From an uncultured Alphaproteobacteria bacterium (GTDB lineage: Bacteria > Pseudomonadota > Alphaproteobacteria > Rs-D84): DNA of 64,000 bases. Shown here in pieces: positions 41,156 through 50,658 of the stretch (its first letter is position 1; each line of letters begins with the position of its first letter). A program made the position numbers and the translations under genes. The notes beneath the pieces were generated by a model. That model saw only the letters and a program-made list of their open reading frames with translations, searched no databases and had not been told where the DNA came from. The stretch is taken from assembly GCA_946623825.1 (NCBI GenBank), contig CAMORN010000001.1:194246-258245 (forward strand), written 5' to 3'.

Positions 41156-42192
41156 AGTGGGACATTTGTATCGGGAATCCTCCATATCAAGGAGATAACC
41201 ATCAGCAGGTATATCCAAATTTTTACCTAAGTGGTCGTAAGATAGCCAATTGTGTAGATATGATTTTCCCTATTGGATGGCAGGCACCTAAGAATGCAAA
41301 TAATCTATCACTATTGAATAATGCTGAGGTCAAAGAAGATAGTCAAATTGTTTTTATAGATAATAAACAAAATGTCTTTAATGGTGTGTCTGGTGCGGAA
41401 TGGACTAATATTATTTTTTGGAAGAAAGGTTATGATAATAAGTTGTCTGGTAAGCAAAAGATTTTAACAAATGGTTCACATGAAAGGGTGGAACATTTGA
41501 ATTTCGAAGTATCGCAAATTAATAAACCACAAGAATTATTGGATCTATTTGAATTAGTAAAATCTAAGAAAGGTTTTAAGAGTATTGCAGATATAACATC
41601 TTCCAGAAAACCTTATGGATTAAGTACAGATGTTTCGGCTGATCCAGAAAAATATGGTCTGCAACCAATGTTTGATAAAAGAAGTGATGAAACAGATATA
41701 AAAATATATTGCAAGAGTGGAAAAATAAAATTTGCTCCTAGCGGATACACTTTACCAAAAACATCTGATGCTATGTATAAATATAAAGTGTTTGTTCCTT
41801 ATGCTTGGGGAAACATGTCAGAGAAAACTGGGTTAGGAGGAGCGTTTTCTGACATAATAATAGCAGCACCAAATGAAATTTGTACAGAGTCATATCTTGA
41901 ATCTGGGTGCTTTGATGATGCGATGACAGCGGTAAAACATTCAAAATATCTTATGACAAAGTTTTTAAGAGCATTATTGTATTTAAACAAGTTTTCTCAA
42001 CATAGTACAACGTCTTGGGGTGCAATACCAATCCAAGATTATACTGAAAAGTGGTGGGACTTATCTATAGAAGAAATAGATAAAGAATTGATGAAAAAAT
42101 ATAAAGTGCCTCAAAATATTCAGAAATTCGTATTTGATAATTTTCAGACAAAAACTGAAAGAAATATCACAAACTATATGGAGATGGCATAA
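41152..42192 (+). CDS. Eco57I-type adenine methylase catalytic-half (NPPY) protein
   Basis: MKWDICIGNPPYQGDN at the N-terminus; ATGA overlap with the upstream gene. Confidence 0.82.
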   Translation: MKWDICIGNPPYQGDNHQQVYPNFYLSGRKIANCVDMIFPIGWQAPKNANNLSLLNNAEVKEDSQIVFIDNKQNVFNGVSGAEWTNIIFWKKGYDNKLSGKQKILTNGSHERVEHLNFEVSQINKPQELLDLFELVKSKKGFKSIADITSSRKPYGLSTDVSADPEKYGLQPMFDKRSDETDIKIYCKSGKIKFAPSGYTLPKTSDAMYKYKVFVPYAWGNMSEKTGLGGAFSDIIIAAPNEICTESYLESGCFDDAMTAVKHSKYLMTKFLRALLYLNKFSQHSTTSWGAIPIQDYTEKWWDLSIEEIDKELMKKYKVPQNIQKFVFDNFQTKTERNITNYMEMA

Positions 42193-45100
42193 TGAAAAAA
42201 CTGAACATAAAAACTCGTTCTGCCGTTGTTCCAATGTGTTATGCGTATACAACACCAGAAATAAAGCGGCATGATGGATGGACAAAGATAGGTTATACTG
42301 AAAATGATGTGAAACAACGTATTGCACAACAAACACAAACTGCAGATGTGCGTGCTGTTTTACACTGGTATGAAAAGGCAATTTATGCTGATGGCAGTGG
42401 TGATACTTTCTCAGACAAGGATTTTCATACATATTTAATCAAAAATGATATTGAACGTTTGGATAATACAGAATGGTTCAAAATATTACCGGATAAATCT
42501 CATGATATGTTTTTCGATTTTACTAAAAATCGAGGGATATTGACCAGTTTTGGTGCGATTGATTATACATTACGTGCAGAACAAGCCAAAGCTGTGCATG
42601 ACGCTAAGAGATATTTTGATGGAAAAACATCATTGGATGAACCAGAGTTTTTGTGGAATGCCAAGCCTAGATTTGGAAAGACGTTATCTGCCTATGATTT
42701 ATGTAAACAATTGGGTGCACAAAAAGTTCTAATTTTGACCAATTATCCTGCCGTAGCAAATTCTTGGTATAATGATTATGTAAAATTTTTAGGAACAGAA
42801 TCTGGGTATTATTTTGTTAGTCAGGTTGATACACTGAAAGGTAAAAAATACGTTTTAACCCGTGAACAATATACAAAACATTTATCTGATCCAAATCATA
42901 AAGGCTGCATTGAATTTATATCGTTGCAAGATTTAAAAGGGTCCAGATATTTTGGGGGCCAGTACGATAAATTACAGGAAGTAGCTACAATAGAATGGGA
43001 TTTGTTAATTATTGATGAAGCGCATTACGCTGTAGATACATTTAAGTCAAATGTTGCTTTCGACCATATTCAGCGAAAATATACTCTACACTTATCTGGT
43101 ACACCATTCAAAGCCATTGCAAACATGAAGTTTGATGAGGATGCTATATTTAATTGGACATATGTTGATGAACAAACAGCAAAACGCAATTGGCCAAAGG
43201 ATAGCGAAGAAGAGAATCCATATGCTGTTATGCCACAATTAAATATGTACACATATCAAATGTCTGATATTGTACGTGATAAATTACAACAAGGTGCAGA
43301 TTTTGATAATGATGGTGAAGATGAGGCGTATGCTTTTGATTTGAATGAATTTTTCATAACAAATGCGGATGGAAATTTTAAACACGAAGAGTCTGTTGAT
43401 AAATTTTTGGATGCGTTGGTTACACAAAACCGTTTCCCATTCTCCACACCTGAATTACGGAATGAATTAAACCATACATTCTGGTTGTTACAATATGTTG
43501 ATAGCTGTAAAGCATTAGCAAAAAAATTAAAAGAACATCCTGTGTTTAAAGAGTATGAGATAGTGCTTGCTGCCGGTGATGGTAGATTAGATGAAGAAGA
43601 AGAAAGTGAAAAAGCGTATGATAAGGTTGTTAAGGCGATAAAAGAACATGATAAAACTATTACTTTATCTGTTCGACAACTGGCAACTGGTATTACAATT
43701 CCAGAATGGACAGCGGTATTGATGTTGGGAAATATGAAAACACCTGAATTGTACATGCAAGCCGCATTTCGTGCACAAAACCCGTGCTTGTTTAAAACAA
43801 AAAGTGGTGAATTACAACGCAAAGAAAACGCTTATGTCTTCGATTTTGACCCGGCCAGAACATTGACAATATTTGATGACTTTGCAAATAATAATCATTC
43901 TGGTACTGCTGGGGGACGTGGTGATACAGATACACGAAAAAAACAGATAAAAGAACTATTAAACTTTTTCCCTGTATATGGTGAAGATGATGGCGGTGAA
44001 ATGATATCATTAGATCCAGAGAAAGTTTTAACAATACCACGCAAAATTCATGCTAAAGAAGTGGTTCATCGTGGATTTATGAGCAATTTCCTGTTTCAAA
44101 ATATACACAATGTGTTCAATGCCCCACAAAGTTTAATTGATAGCCTTAATGGTATAGAAGCGGTAAAACAACCAACAACCGTTACACCAAAAACAGGAAA
44201 AGAATTAAACGTTAACCCAGAAACTGGTGAAGTGGAAATTCCGTCAGAAACAGTTGTAGGTTTGGCTACAGATATATTTGGTGAAAAAATTTATGGTGAA
44301 CAGGAAATTGATACTGATATCACGCAGGTAATAGAAAACACTGTGACAGATAACAAATCGGTATTGGACGATTTAAAACAAGATTGCAAAGAAAATGTAA
44401 TTATTCCGTTAATTGATAAAGCAAAAGAAAATTACGGAAAGGACGTTACAAAAAATGTTGTACAAGCAATAGAGAAAAAGGTAACAGCTGCTGCAGACCT
44501 TGAGCTAAATAAAGTATATACCGACCATCAAATTGAACAATCAAAATTAGAAGCAGAGAAACAAGAAGCGGTTACATCTGCTGTAACATCAGAAGACAAG
44601 AAAAATGTCGAATTGCTGTATGCATCAAAACAGGCAGAATTGGAACAAGTTTTCAAACAAACTGTTGCTGAAAAACAAAAAGAGATTATAAAACAAACTT
44701 GCGAAACAATTGTTGTACAAATTGAGACAAATAAGTTGAATAAAGAAAAAAATAAAAAAGAGGAAGAAATACGTGACCATTTACGTGGATTTTCAAGAAC
44801 TGTTCCATCGTTCCTGATGGCGTATGGTGATGAGAATACGACTCTTGAAAATTTTGATAAGAAAATACCAGATGAAGTATTTAAGGAAGTTACTAGTATA
44901 TCTTTAGAAGACTTTAGATTTCTGCGTGATGGCGGTGATTATAAGGATGAAGAAACTGGTGAAATCAAACATTTTGAAGGACATTTATTTGATTCTGTTG
45001 TATTTAATGATTCTGTGAAAGAATTTTTCAATATGAAGTCTAAACTGGCAAATTATTTTGATGAAACTAGCAAAGAAGACATTTTTGATTATATCCCACC

Positions 45101-45503
45101 ACAGAAAACCAACCAGATATTTACTCCTAAGAAAGTTGTAAAAGAAATGGTTGATTATCTTGAACAAGAAAATCCTGGGTGCTTTGACGATCCAGATAAA
45201 ACATTCATAGATTTATATATGAAATCTGGGTTATACATAACAGAAATTGTAAAACGCTTGTATCAAAGCAAGAAGATGCGTAAATTGTATCCGGATGACA
45301 AGAAAAGACTGCAACATATATTTGAAAAACAGGTGTATGGTTTGGCACCAACGGAAATCATTTATAAGATTGCAACTGCATACATTTTAGGTTTTGACAG
45401 TGAGATAAATATTGCAAAACATAATTTCAGACAGTATGATGCGTTGCCAGCAGCCCAAAATGGTACATTAGAAAAAGAATTGGAGCAACAGTTTAAAAAT
45501 TAA
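42192..45503 (+). CDS. GIY-YIG-like (T5orf172-type) + SF2 helicase + methylase-like C-terminal fusion
   Basis: N-terminus YAYTTPEIKRHDGWTKIGYTENDVKQRIAQQ; helicase motifs AKPRFGKT, IIDEAHYAVD, LSGTPFK; C-terminus NQIFTPKKVVKEMVDYLE...FIDLYMKSGLYITEIVKRL. Confidence 0.82.
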   Translation: MKKLNIKTRSAVVPMCYAYTTPEIKRHDGWTKIGYTENDVKQRIAQQTQTADVRAVLHWYEKAIYADGSGDTFSDKDFHTYLIKNDIERLDNTEWFKILPDKSHDMFFDFTKNRGILTSFGAIDYTLRAEQAKAVHDAKRYFDGKTSLDEPEFLWNAKPRFGKTLSAYDLCKQLGAQKVLILTNYPAVANSWYNDYVKFLGTESGYYFVSQVDTLKGKKYVLTREQYTKHLSDPNHKGCIEFISLQDLKGSRYFGGQYDKLQEVATIEWDLLIIDEAHYAVDTFKSNVAFDHIQRKYTLHLSGTPFKAIANMKFDEDAIFNWTYVDEQTAKRNWPKDSEEENPYAVMPQLNMYTYQMSDIVRDKLQQGADFDNDGEDEAYAFDLNEFFITNADGNFKHEESVDKFLDALVTQNRFPFSTPELRNELNHTFWLLQYVDSCKALAKKLKEHPVFKEYEIVLAAGDGRLDEEEESEKAYDKVVKAIKEHDKTITLSVRQLATGITIPEWTAVLMLGNMKTPELYMQAAFRAQNPCLFKTKSGELQRKENAYVFDFDPARTLTIFDDFANNNHSGTAGGRGDTDTRKKQIKELLNFFPVYGEDDGGEMISLDPEKVLTIPRKIHAKEVVHRGFMSNFLFQNIHNVFNAPQSLIDSLNGIEAVKQPTTVTPKTGKELNVNPETGEVEIPSETVVGLATDIFGEKIYGEQEIDTDITQVIENTVTDNKSVLDDLKQDCKENVIIPLIDKAKENYGKDVTKNVVQAIEKKVTAAADLELNKVYTDHQIEQSKLEAEKQEAVTSAVTSEDKKNVELLYASKQAELEQVFKQTVAEKQKEIIKQTCETIVVQIETNKLNKEKNKKEEEIRDHLRGFSRTVPSFLMAYGDENTTLENFDKKIPDEVFKEVTSISLEDFRFLRDGGDYKDEETGEIKHFEGHLFDSVVFNDSVKEFFNMKSKLANYFDETSKEDIFDYIPPQKTNQIFTPKKVVKEMVDYLEQENPGCFDDPDKTFIDLYMKSGLYITEIVKRLYQSKKMRKLYPDDKKRLQHIFEKQVYGLAPTEIIYKIATAYILGFDSEINIAKHNFRQYDALPAAQNGTLEKELEQQFKN

Positions 45504-45670
45504 AGATTGGACAACGACTCCTTTGAAAGTTGCTTAGCGTTGGCAACTTAGAGTGTGTTATCAGGATAAAGACAGTTTTTTCTTTTGGAATTTTTCGGCT
45601 GTCCCTGCAAAAACCTTTCGTTTGTCCGTGTTAACAACACAATAAATTGGTAAATAACACAACAATGCTA

Positions 45671-45710
45671 AAAAACAAGGTGCCAAAATCCGGCACCTTT
45701 TGTTTTTTTT
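45671..45710. terminator. Bidirectional terminator
   Basis: AACAAGGTGCCaaaatccGGCACCTTTTGTTTTTTTT. Confidence 0.82.
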
Positions 45711-46575
45711 ATTTAGCATCGTGTATTTTCATAAATATATCTTTAAAATAATAGATATTCATATCATTATTTCTATAAGCACTTTCTTTTTTACAATCTA
45801 TTATTACAGGAGCAAAGTATTCAACATTATTATGCCTGTTTTTTTTGCATTCTGGTATTTTATCAATATCTGCCGCTTTCCAATCCTCAAAACTTTTGAA
45901 ATATTTTACAGCACATCGACATACTTCTTTTTTTTCATTGTCCCATGTTAATATAGGGCAATTCTTTGCACTGTCTGGATCATAATAAATTTCTTCCGAT
46001 AGAAGTATGTGTTTCTTTTCTTTCAAAGCTTTCGTAATAACTTCAGCTGAGATAAGCCCCAATTCATACCAAGATCTACGAGCTGGATGATCTGATGCTA
46101 TTTCTGCTGGATTTATATTGGCCCCTGTTTCGTAATCAAATAAATTGAAGCTTTTTTTTGATTTAATTGAGATTTTTTTCGAAAAACTTGTTTCTTCTAC
46201 AGTAATAGGAAAAATACAAGGAACAAAACAATTTGATTTAGTCTGTTTCAAAAAAATCCTTTCTTGTTCTTCGTCTACTATCTCTTCTCCATTATAATTG
46301 ACTTTCAATAGCACTGAAAAAACAGTATTTTTATAGATAAAAGTCATATGATCAAACGATGTTTCGTACAAATTACATTTGAGCCATTTGAAGCCTGGAC
46401 ATAATTTTGTTAGTTTCTTATTAAGGTAATTACCTGCTAGTCTAAATTCTTCATGATTAATGAAATCCATCGGATCTCGATAAATATGATCTATATAGTA
46501 GGCAGGTATTTCTGGATGAACGTTTGTGTTATATGTTACTGTTTCAAACATATCAATATTTTTAAATTTTGTCAT
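45709..46575 (-). CDS. Hypothetical protein (288 aa)
   Basis: Long ORF ending in a shared terminator; no recognised domain. Confidence 0.65.
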   Translation of the reverse strand: MTKFKNIDMFETVTYNTNVHPEIPAYYIDHIYRDPMDFINHEEFRLAGNYLNKKLTKLCPGFKWLKCNLYETSFDHMTFIYKNTVFSVLLKVNYNGEEIVDEEQERIFLKQTKSNCFVPCIFPITVEETSFSKKISIKSKKSFNLFDYETGANINPAEIASDHPARRSWYELGLISAEVITKALKEKKHILLSEEIYYDPDSAKNCPILTWDNEKKEVCRCAVKYFKSFEDWKAADIDKIPECKKNRHNNVEYFAPVIIDCKKESAYRNNDMNIYYFKDIFMKIHDAK

Positions 46576-46751
46576 AAATTTCTCTTTTTTTTATAAGTTT
46601 ATTTATATACAAGTTATCTTGTGCATATATTTAGAACTGTTTTTATTTGTTGGTTTTTGTAAAAAAATAATTTTTTTAGTATAAATAAGTTATATAAAAA
46701 AGTGACTAAAACCTATTGATAGTCATACTTATTTTATGTAAACTATGTTTT

Positions 46752-48422
46752 ATGAATACAGAAAAATCATCAATTTCAAGATCTGCATTTGAAAGAAGAA
46801 ATCAGAATAGATTTGATAAAATTGAAAAGCAGATAATCGCAGAAATGGGAAGAGCCAAGAATACCGGACTGGCTATTTTGAGAGTATCTAAAACAAAACC
46901 ACAGATAACGATACCGGAACTTGTAGAAGAAACAAAGTTGCGAAAACAGACAATCACAAATGCTGTCAAAAAAATGGTATCTCTAAAAATAATGTCCCCC
47001 TTGACAGAAAAGAAAAGATACCAGGTATATTGTTATAATAATGTAGTCGGATACGCCCCAGAAATGTTTTTAAATGATCTGAAAAAGCAAAATAAGGCGG
47101 GGGTATCTTTAGACTTTGTTGGTAAAACGGCAGCAATAGCCCAAACAGAAATTTCTAGCAAAGTCCAATATAGAGGGGATGCATGGCATAATAAGAGGCA
47201 GAATAATCAATACAGCAAAAATTCTTTATATGTTGCAGATAATATGGATGTCATGAAGCATTTAATTAAAAAAGGGAAGACTTTTCACATCATTTTTGCG
47301 GATGCACCTTTCAATCAGACTACGGCATATAAAACCAGAGAATATGAAGATGTTTTTGATCAACATGCTGGATATTTACAGTTTATGTATCCTAGATTGA
47401 TGTTATGTAAAAAGCTTCTAGCAGATACAGGTCTTGTTGTAATAGCAATAGGGGAAGACGAACTATATCACACGAAGTTGATCTTAAATGAAATCCTAGG
47501 TGAAAGCAATTTTATAAACTCTGTCACAGTAGAAACTGGTTGCGTGGCAGGTGTTTATAGTGGGTATAGCAAATATAGGTTACCAAGCGTGAAACAATAT
47601 CAGCTGCTTGTATTTGCAAAGGATCATACTAAAATTAATTTCTTGAATAGATTATATGATTTACAGGATAAGAAGTTTGCTAAAGACTATAACACAATAA
47701 TAACAGAAGATTTGAATCATGAGCCATTGATAGATTACCTGAAGAAAATAGATTGGGTTGTTGAAGAGTTTGCAAACCATAAAATGCAGATGACTTTAAC
47801 AAAAGTAAATGATCTGATGGAAATATCACAGCGGTTCGAAACTTTTATATATGAAGAAGTTGCACCGTTATTATATAAGTCTACAGCACCATTTCAATCA
47901 ACAGACATACAAGAAGCTGCTAAAAATCAACCAGAAGACGTTGTTTTTGTCTCAGATGATAAAAGATACCTGATAAAGACTAAAGATAATACAGTAAGGG
48001 AATTTAAGCCTTTTATAAATAGAGTTCAGGAAGATGGACTTGGAATACAGAGAGGAGACATATGGAAAGGTTTTCAGATGTATAAGAACTCCGAGAAGAA
48101 CAAATTTGGTATAACGTTTGAGGGGCGTAAGCAAATTCGAATGCTTCAGGATCTTTTACATTGGATAAACAATAAGAATGCACGTGTCCTGGATATATTT
48201 GCTGGCTCTGGTTCGATGGGGGCAGCGGTATTAGCACAAAACTTGAAAGATGATGGTAAAAGAACATTCTGTTTGGTGCAAATACCAGAAAAGATAAATG
48301 AAAAAAGTAATAATCCTCAGAATTTCAAAACCATAGACCAGAAGACTGTTTTTGCCCTGAACAATGCTATAAAAGAGTTTGATAGTACAGAAGGGTATAA
48401 AGTATTTAGAATCAAAGCATGA
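46752..48422 (+). CDS. Winged-helix-fused beta-class DNA adenine methyltransferase (type III Mod-like)
   Basis: N-terminal HTH (ITIPELVEETKLRKQTITNAVKKMVSLKIM); motif IV-like IIFADAPFNQ; motif I VLDIFAGSGSMGAAVLAQN. Confidence 0.8.
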   Translation: MNTEKSSISRSAFERRNQNRFDKIEKQIIAEMGRAKNTGLAILRVSKTKPQITIPELVEETKLRKQTITNAVKKMVSLKIMSPLTEKKRYQVYCYNNVVGYAPEMFLNDLKKQNKAGVSLDFVGKTAAIAQTEISSKVQYRGDAWHNKRQNNQYSKNSLYVADNMDVMKHLIKKGKTFHIIFADAPFNQTTAYKTREYEDVFDQHAGYLQFMYPRLMLCKKLLADTGLVVIAIGEDELYHTKLILNEILGESNFINSVTVETGCVAGVYSGYSKYRLPSVKQYQLLVFAKDHTKINFLNRLYDLQDKKFAKDYNTIITEDLNHEPLIDYLKKIDWVVEEFANHKMQMTLTKVNDLMEISQRFETFIYEEVAPLLYKSTAPFQSTDIQEAAKNQPEDVVFVSDDKRYLIKTKDNTVREFKPFINRVQEDGLGIQRGDIWKGFQMYKNSEKNKFGITFEGRKQIRMLQDLLHWINNKNARVLDIFAGSGSMGAAVLAQNLKDDGKRTFCLVQIPEKINEKSNNPQNFKTIDQKTVFALNNAIKEFDSTEGYKVFRIKA

Positions 48423-48491
48423 ACCAATGAATAACTTGCGTGACCTATATATTAAAGCGGCTTTTTTACTTACACGTATTTGTTTGTGATG

Positions 48492-48601
48492 AGTTGTTAG
48501 TTAAAATCAGACCTAGTTAAAAGACAGAGTTAACTATCTGATGAGTTAAAACAAACGAGTTAAATCGTTAGTTACAACAAGATGCATGTTTCTTTAGTTA
48601 T
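48492..48601 (+). repeat. Iteron-like array of AGTTAA motifs
   Basis: AGTTAA at 48499, 48515, 48528, 48544, 48558, with variants AGTTGT 48492, AGTTAC 48570, AGTTAT 48596. Confidence 0.5.
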
Positions 48602-48627
48602 TAGTTCTATATAATAGAGGTAATAAC

Positions 48628-48825
48628 ATGATAATACAACCAAATTATACTGGAGAAAAATTGCTTACTGTAAAAGAACTTGCTGAATTGCTTTCTTTAC
48701 ACCCTTCATCTATTTACCATTGGCATTGTGGAAAAAATCTATATCCCGAAATACAAAGAGTCAAAATAGGGAAGCACGTCTATTTCAAACTGTCTTCTAT
48801 AATGTCTCTTATCAACAACCAGTAA
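48628..48825 (+). CDS. HTH (AlpA/MerR excisionase-type) protein
   Basis: LLTVKELAELLSLHPSSIYHWHCGKNLYPEIQRVKIGKHVYFKLSSI. Confidence 0.75.
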   Translation: MIIQPNYTGEKLLTVKELAELLSLHPSSIYHWHCGKNLYPEIQRVKIGKHVYFKLSSIMSLINNQ

Positions 48826-49605
48826 TTTATCTATTGGATTATATATAAAAGCCTTGAACCATCCTTTGACTTTCAAATATAGACCAAAATATATCAGTAT
48901 TTTGAGTTTATATATTGGATGAAATTTTATAGGTTTAATTTTTTTTTCTTTTATTCTGAACATAGTAACTAGATCAAATATATAACTTCCTTCATTTCTG
49001 GATAAATTCCTATGATTCTTTATCTGCTTGCAAATATAATTACATATACCTTTTTCATTATAAATACTTTGAATATCCATAACGTTATCATCGAATCTGT
49101 ATTTATATATGAGCTTTTGAACACTCCAACACAATCTGTATAGGAAACAAATCTTATTGTCTGAATTATCTTTTACTAGTAAATGTATGTGCCATATTAG
49201 ATCTGGTTCATCTGATTGTTCTAATGCTCCTTTGAAATTGAAAGCTTTTCTAGGCCAGTTGTTGTAAGATCCAGTAAATATTATTTCTAATTCTTTTACT
49301 AATTCCCTGTAACAATCCATAGATCTATATTGGTTTCTTGATATTTGATAAACCGTAACAGATTTATTTCGTATCTTAGTTTTTACACCTTTTCTTGGTA
49401 GTGTGATGGTTAATTGTGCGGATATACCAAATTGTAACAAATGATCTATCCAAGCAAGTTGATATGGTGTTATTTTGTTTATTTGGTTACGATATACTGC
49501 ATCTGGATTTGGAGTGGTTTTATTATAATGTTCGATTTCCAAAATACGAACTAACATATCAATTGCTTTGAGATTTATGTACAAATTTGAAATTTGATTG
49601 TTCAT
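48739..49605 (-). CDS. Putative HUH-type replication initiator-like protein
   Basis: DLIWHIHLLVKD (HUH-like) and CNYICKQIKNHRN (Y-motif-like). Confidence 0.55.
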   Translation of the reverse strand: MNNQISNLYINLKAIDMLVRILEIEHYNKTTPNPDAVYRNQINKITPYQLAWIDHLLQFGISAQLTITLPRKGVKTKIRNKSVTVYQISRNQYRSMDCYRELVKELEIIFTGSYNNWPRKAFNFKGALEQSDEPDLIWHIHLLVKDNSDNKICFLYRLCWSVQKLIYKYRFDDNVMDIQSIYNEKGICNYICKQIKNHRNLSRNEGSYIFDLVTMFRIKEKKIKPIKFHPIYKLKILIYFGLYLKVKGWFKAFIYNPIDKLLVVDKRHYRRQFEIDVLPYFDSLYFGI

Positions 49606-49985
49606 TGATACACCCTTTTTGAGAGATTAATTCTTCGTTTAACTGTTTCAGATTTGAATACAGTCATTTTTCCCAGAAATCTCCATGTATTTGACTAGAA
49701 CCATTTTCTGTGCCAAAAAGATTTCTTGTTTTTATAGAATCTAGTTTTTTGCATTTAGTTGTTGTTCTATGAATTTCTTTATGATAAAATACGCATATGT
49801 GGCCATTGATCATCATATAGGGCGAAAAACAGTGGCCAGGATACTGGTTGGGTAGGAAATTAATAGACAACGGTCCGTTTTATAGAGGGGGACTGTTAAT
49901 TTTTTAGGAACTTTTTCTTATAGCAGTCGTCCCTCTCTAGTAATCCTGCGAATATATTCACAATAAATAGTGAAACCAGCGCAGG

Positions 49986-50231
49986 TTATTCTTGTTGTTC
50001 CATTCTATACTGAATAGAGCGTTCCATTATGATAAGTACTCTGGCTTGCTTGGAGGATAGCTTCTCATGTTTGTCTAAATAATCGATAATGCTAGTCACT
50101 AGTTTTGTATTAATACGCTCCATTCCTAAATTTTGACCTTTTTGAAGCATATTTTGCCAATAAATACCCCCTAAATTAACGACTCTTTGAACTTCTTCTA
50201 GGCTTGGCATGTAGTCTTTAGAATATACCAT
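49986..50231 (-). CDS. Small hypothetical protein
   Basis: 81-aa ORF overlapping the upstream HTH ORF end; operon-like. Confidence 0.5.
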   Translation of the reverse strand: MVYSKDYMPSLEEVQRVVNLGGIYWQNMLQKGQNLGMERINTKLVTSIIDYLDKHEKLSSKQARVLIIMERSIQYRMEQQE

Positions 50232-50442
50232 TGCATACTCCTATTGTTGCGATTTGACTCATGTGAGCGGCTCTGTATTTATCCAAAGTACTCTTCGAAT
50301 AACAAATCTTCCTTCCGTCTTTGAAGAATGGAAGGTCTTCTTTGCTGCCTTTGCATCTGTATACTGCTAATACTCCGGGAGTGGTTCCTAAGTATCTAGC
50401 GGCTTCAGCTGTATTCATTAAATAATCTAAATTTTCGTTCAT
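50218..50442 (-). CDS. HTH (excisionase-type) DNA-binding protein
   Basis: LMNTAEAARYLGTTPGVLAVYRCKGSKEDLPFFKDGRKICYSKSTLDKY. Confidence 0.75.
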   Translation of the reverse strand: MNENLDYLMNTAEAARYLGTTPGVLAVYRCKGSKEDLPFFKDGRKICYSKSTLDKYRAAHMSQIATIGVCNGIF

Positions 50443-50469
50443 TTTAAACATAAGTATTCCTTTTTTTTG

Positions 50470-50490
50470 TGCAGAATTAGCGATACTGCA
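50470..50490. promoter_or_regulatory. Operator-like inverted repeat matching those at 36848-36939
   Basis: TGCAGAA-N7-TACTGCA; a further half-site TACTGCA at 50548-50554. Confidence 0.5.
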
Positions 50491-50658
50491 GTTAGTGGTA
50501 ATATAAAAACCGCTCTAATCGGTCTCTATATATAGCTGAACTCATGATACTGCAATAAAAATAAAAGTCAAGAAAAAACATAAAATAATTAGTTTTCGTG
50601 TTTTTTTGCTGTTGTATGCGGGTTTGTTTTTTTGTATTTTGTAAGAAAAGGATTTGGA

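Noticed and set aside
49664-49870. 68-aa minus-strand ORF
   Set aside because: No SD, no domain, atypical composition; left unannotated.
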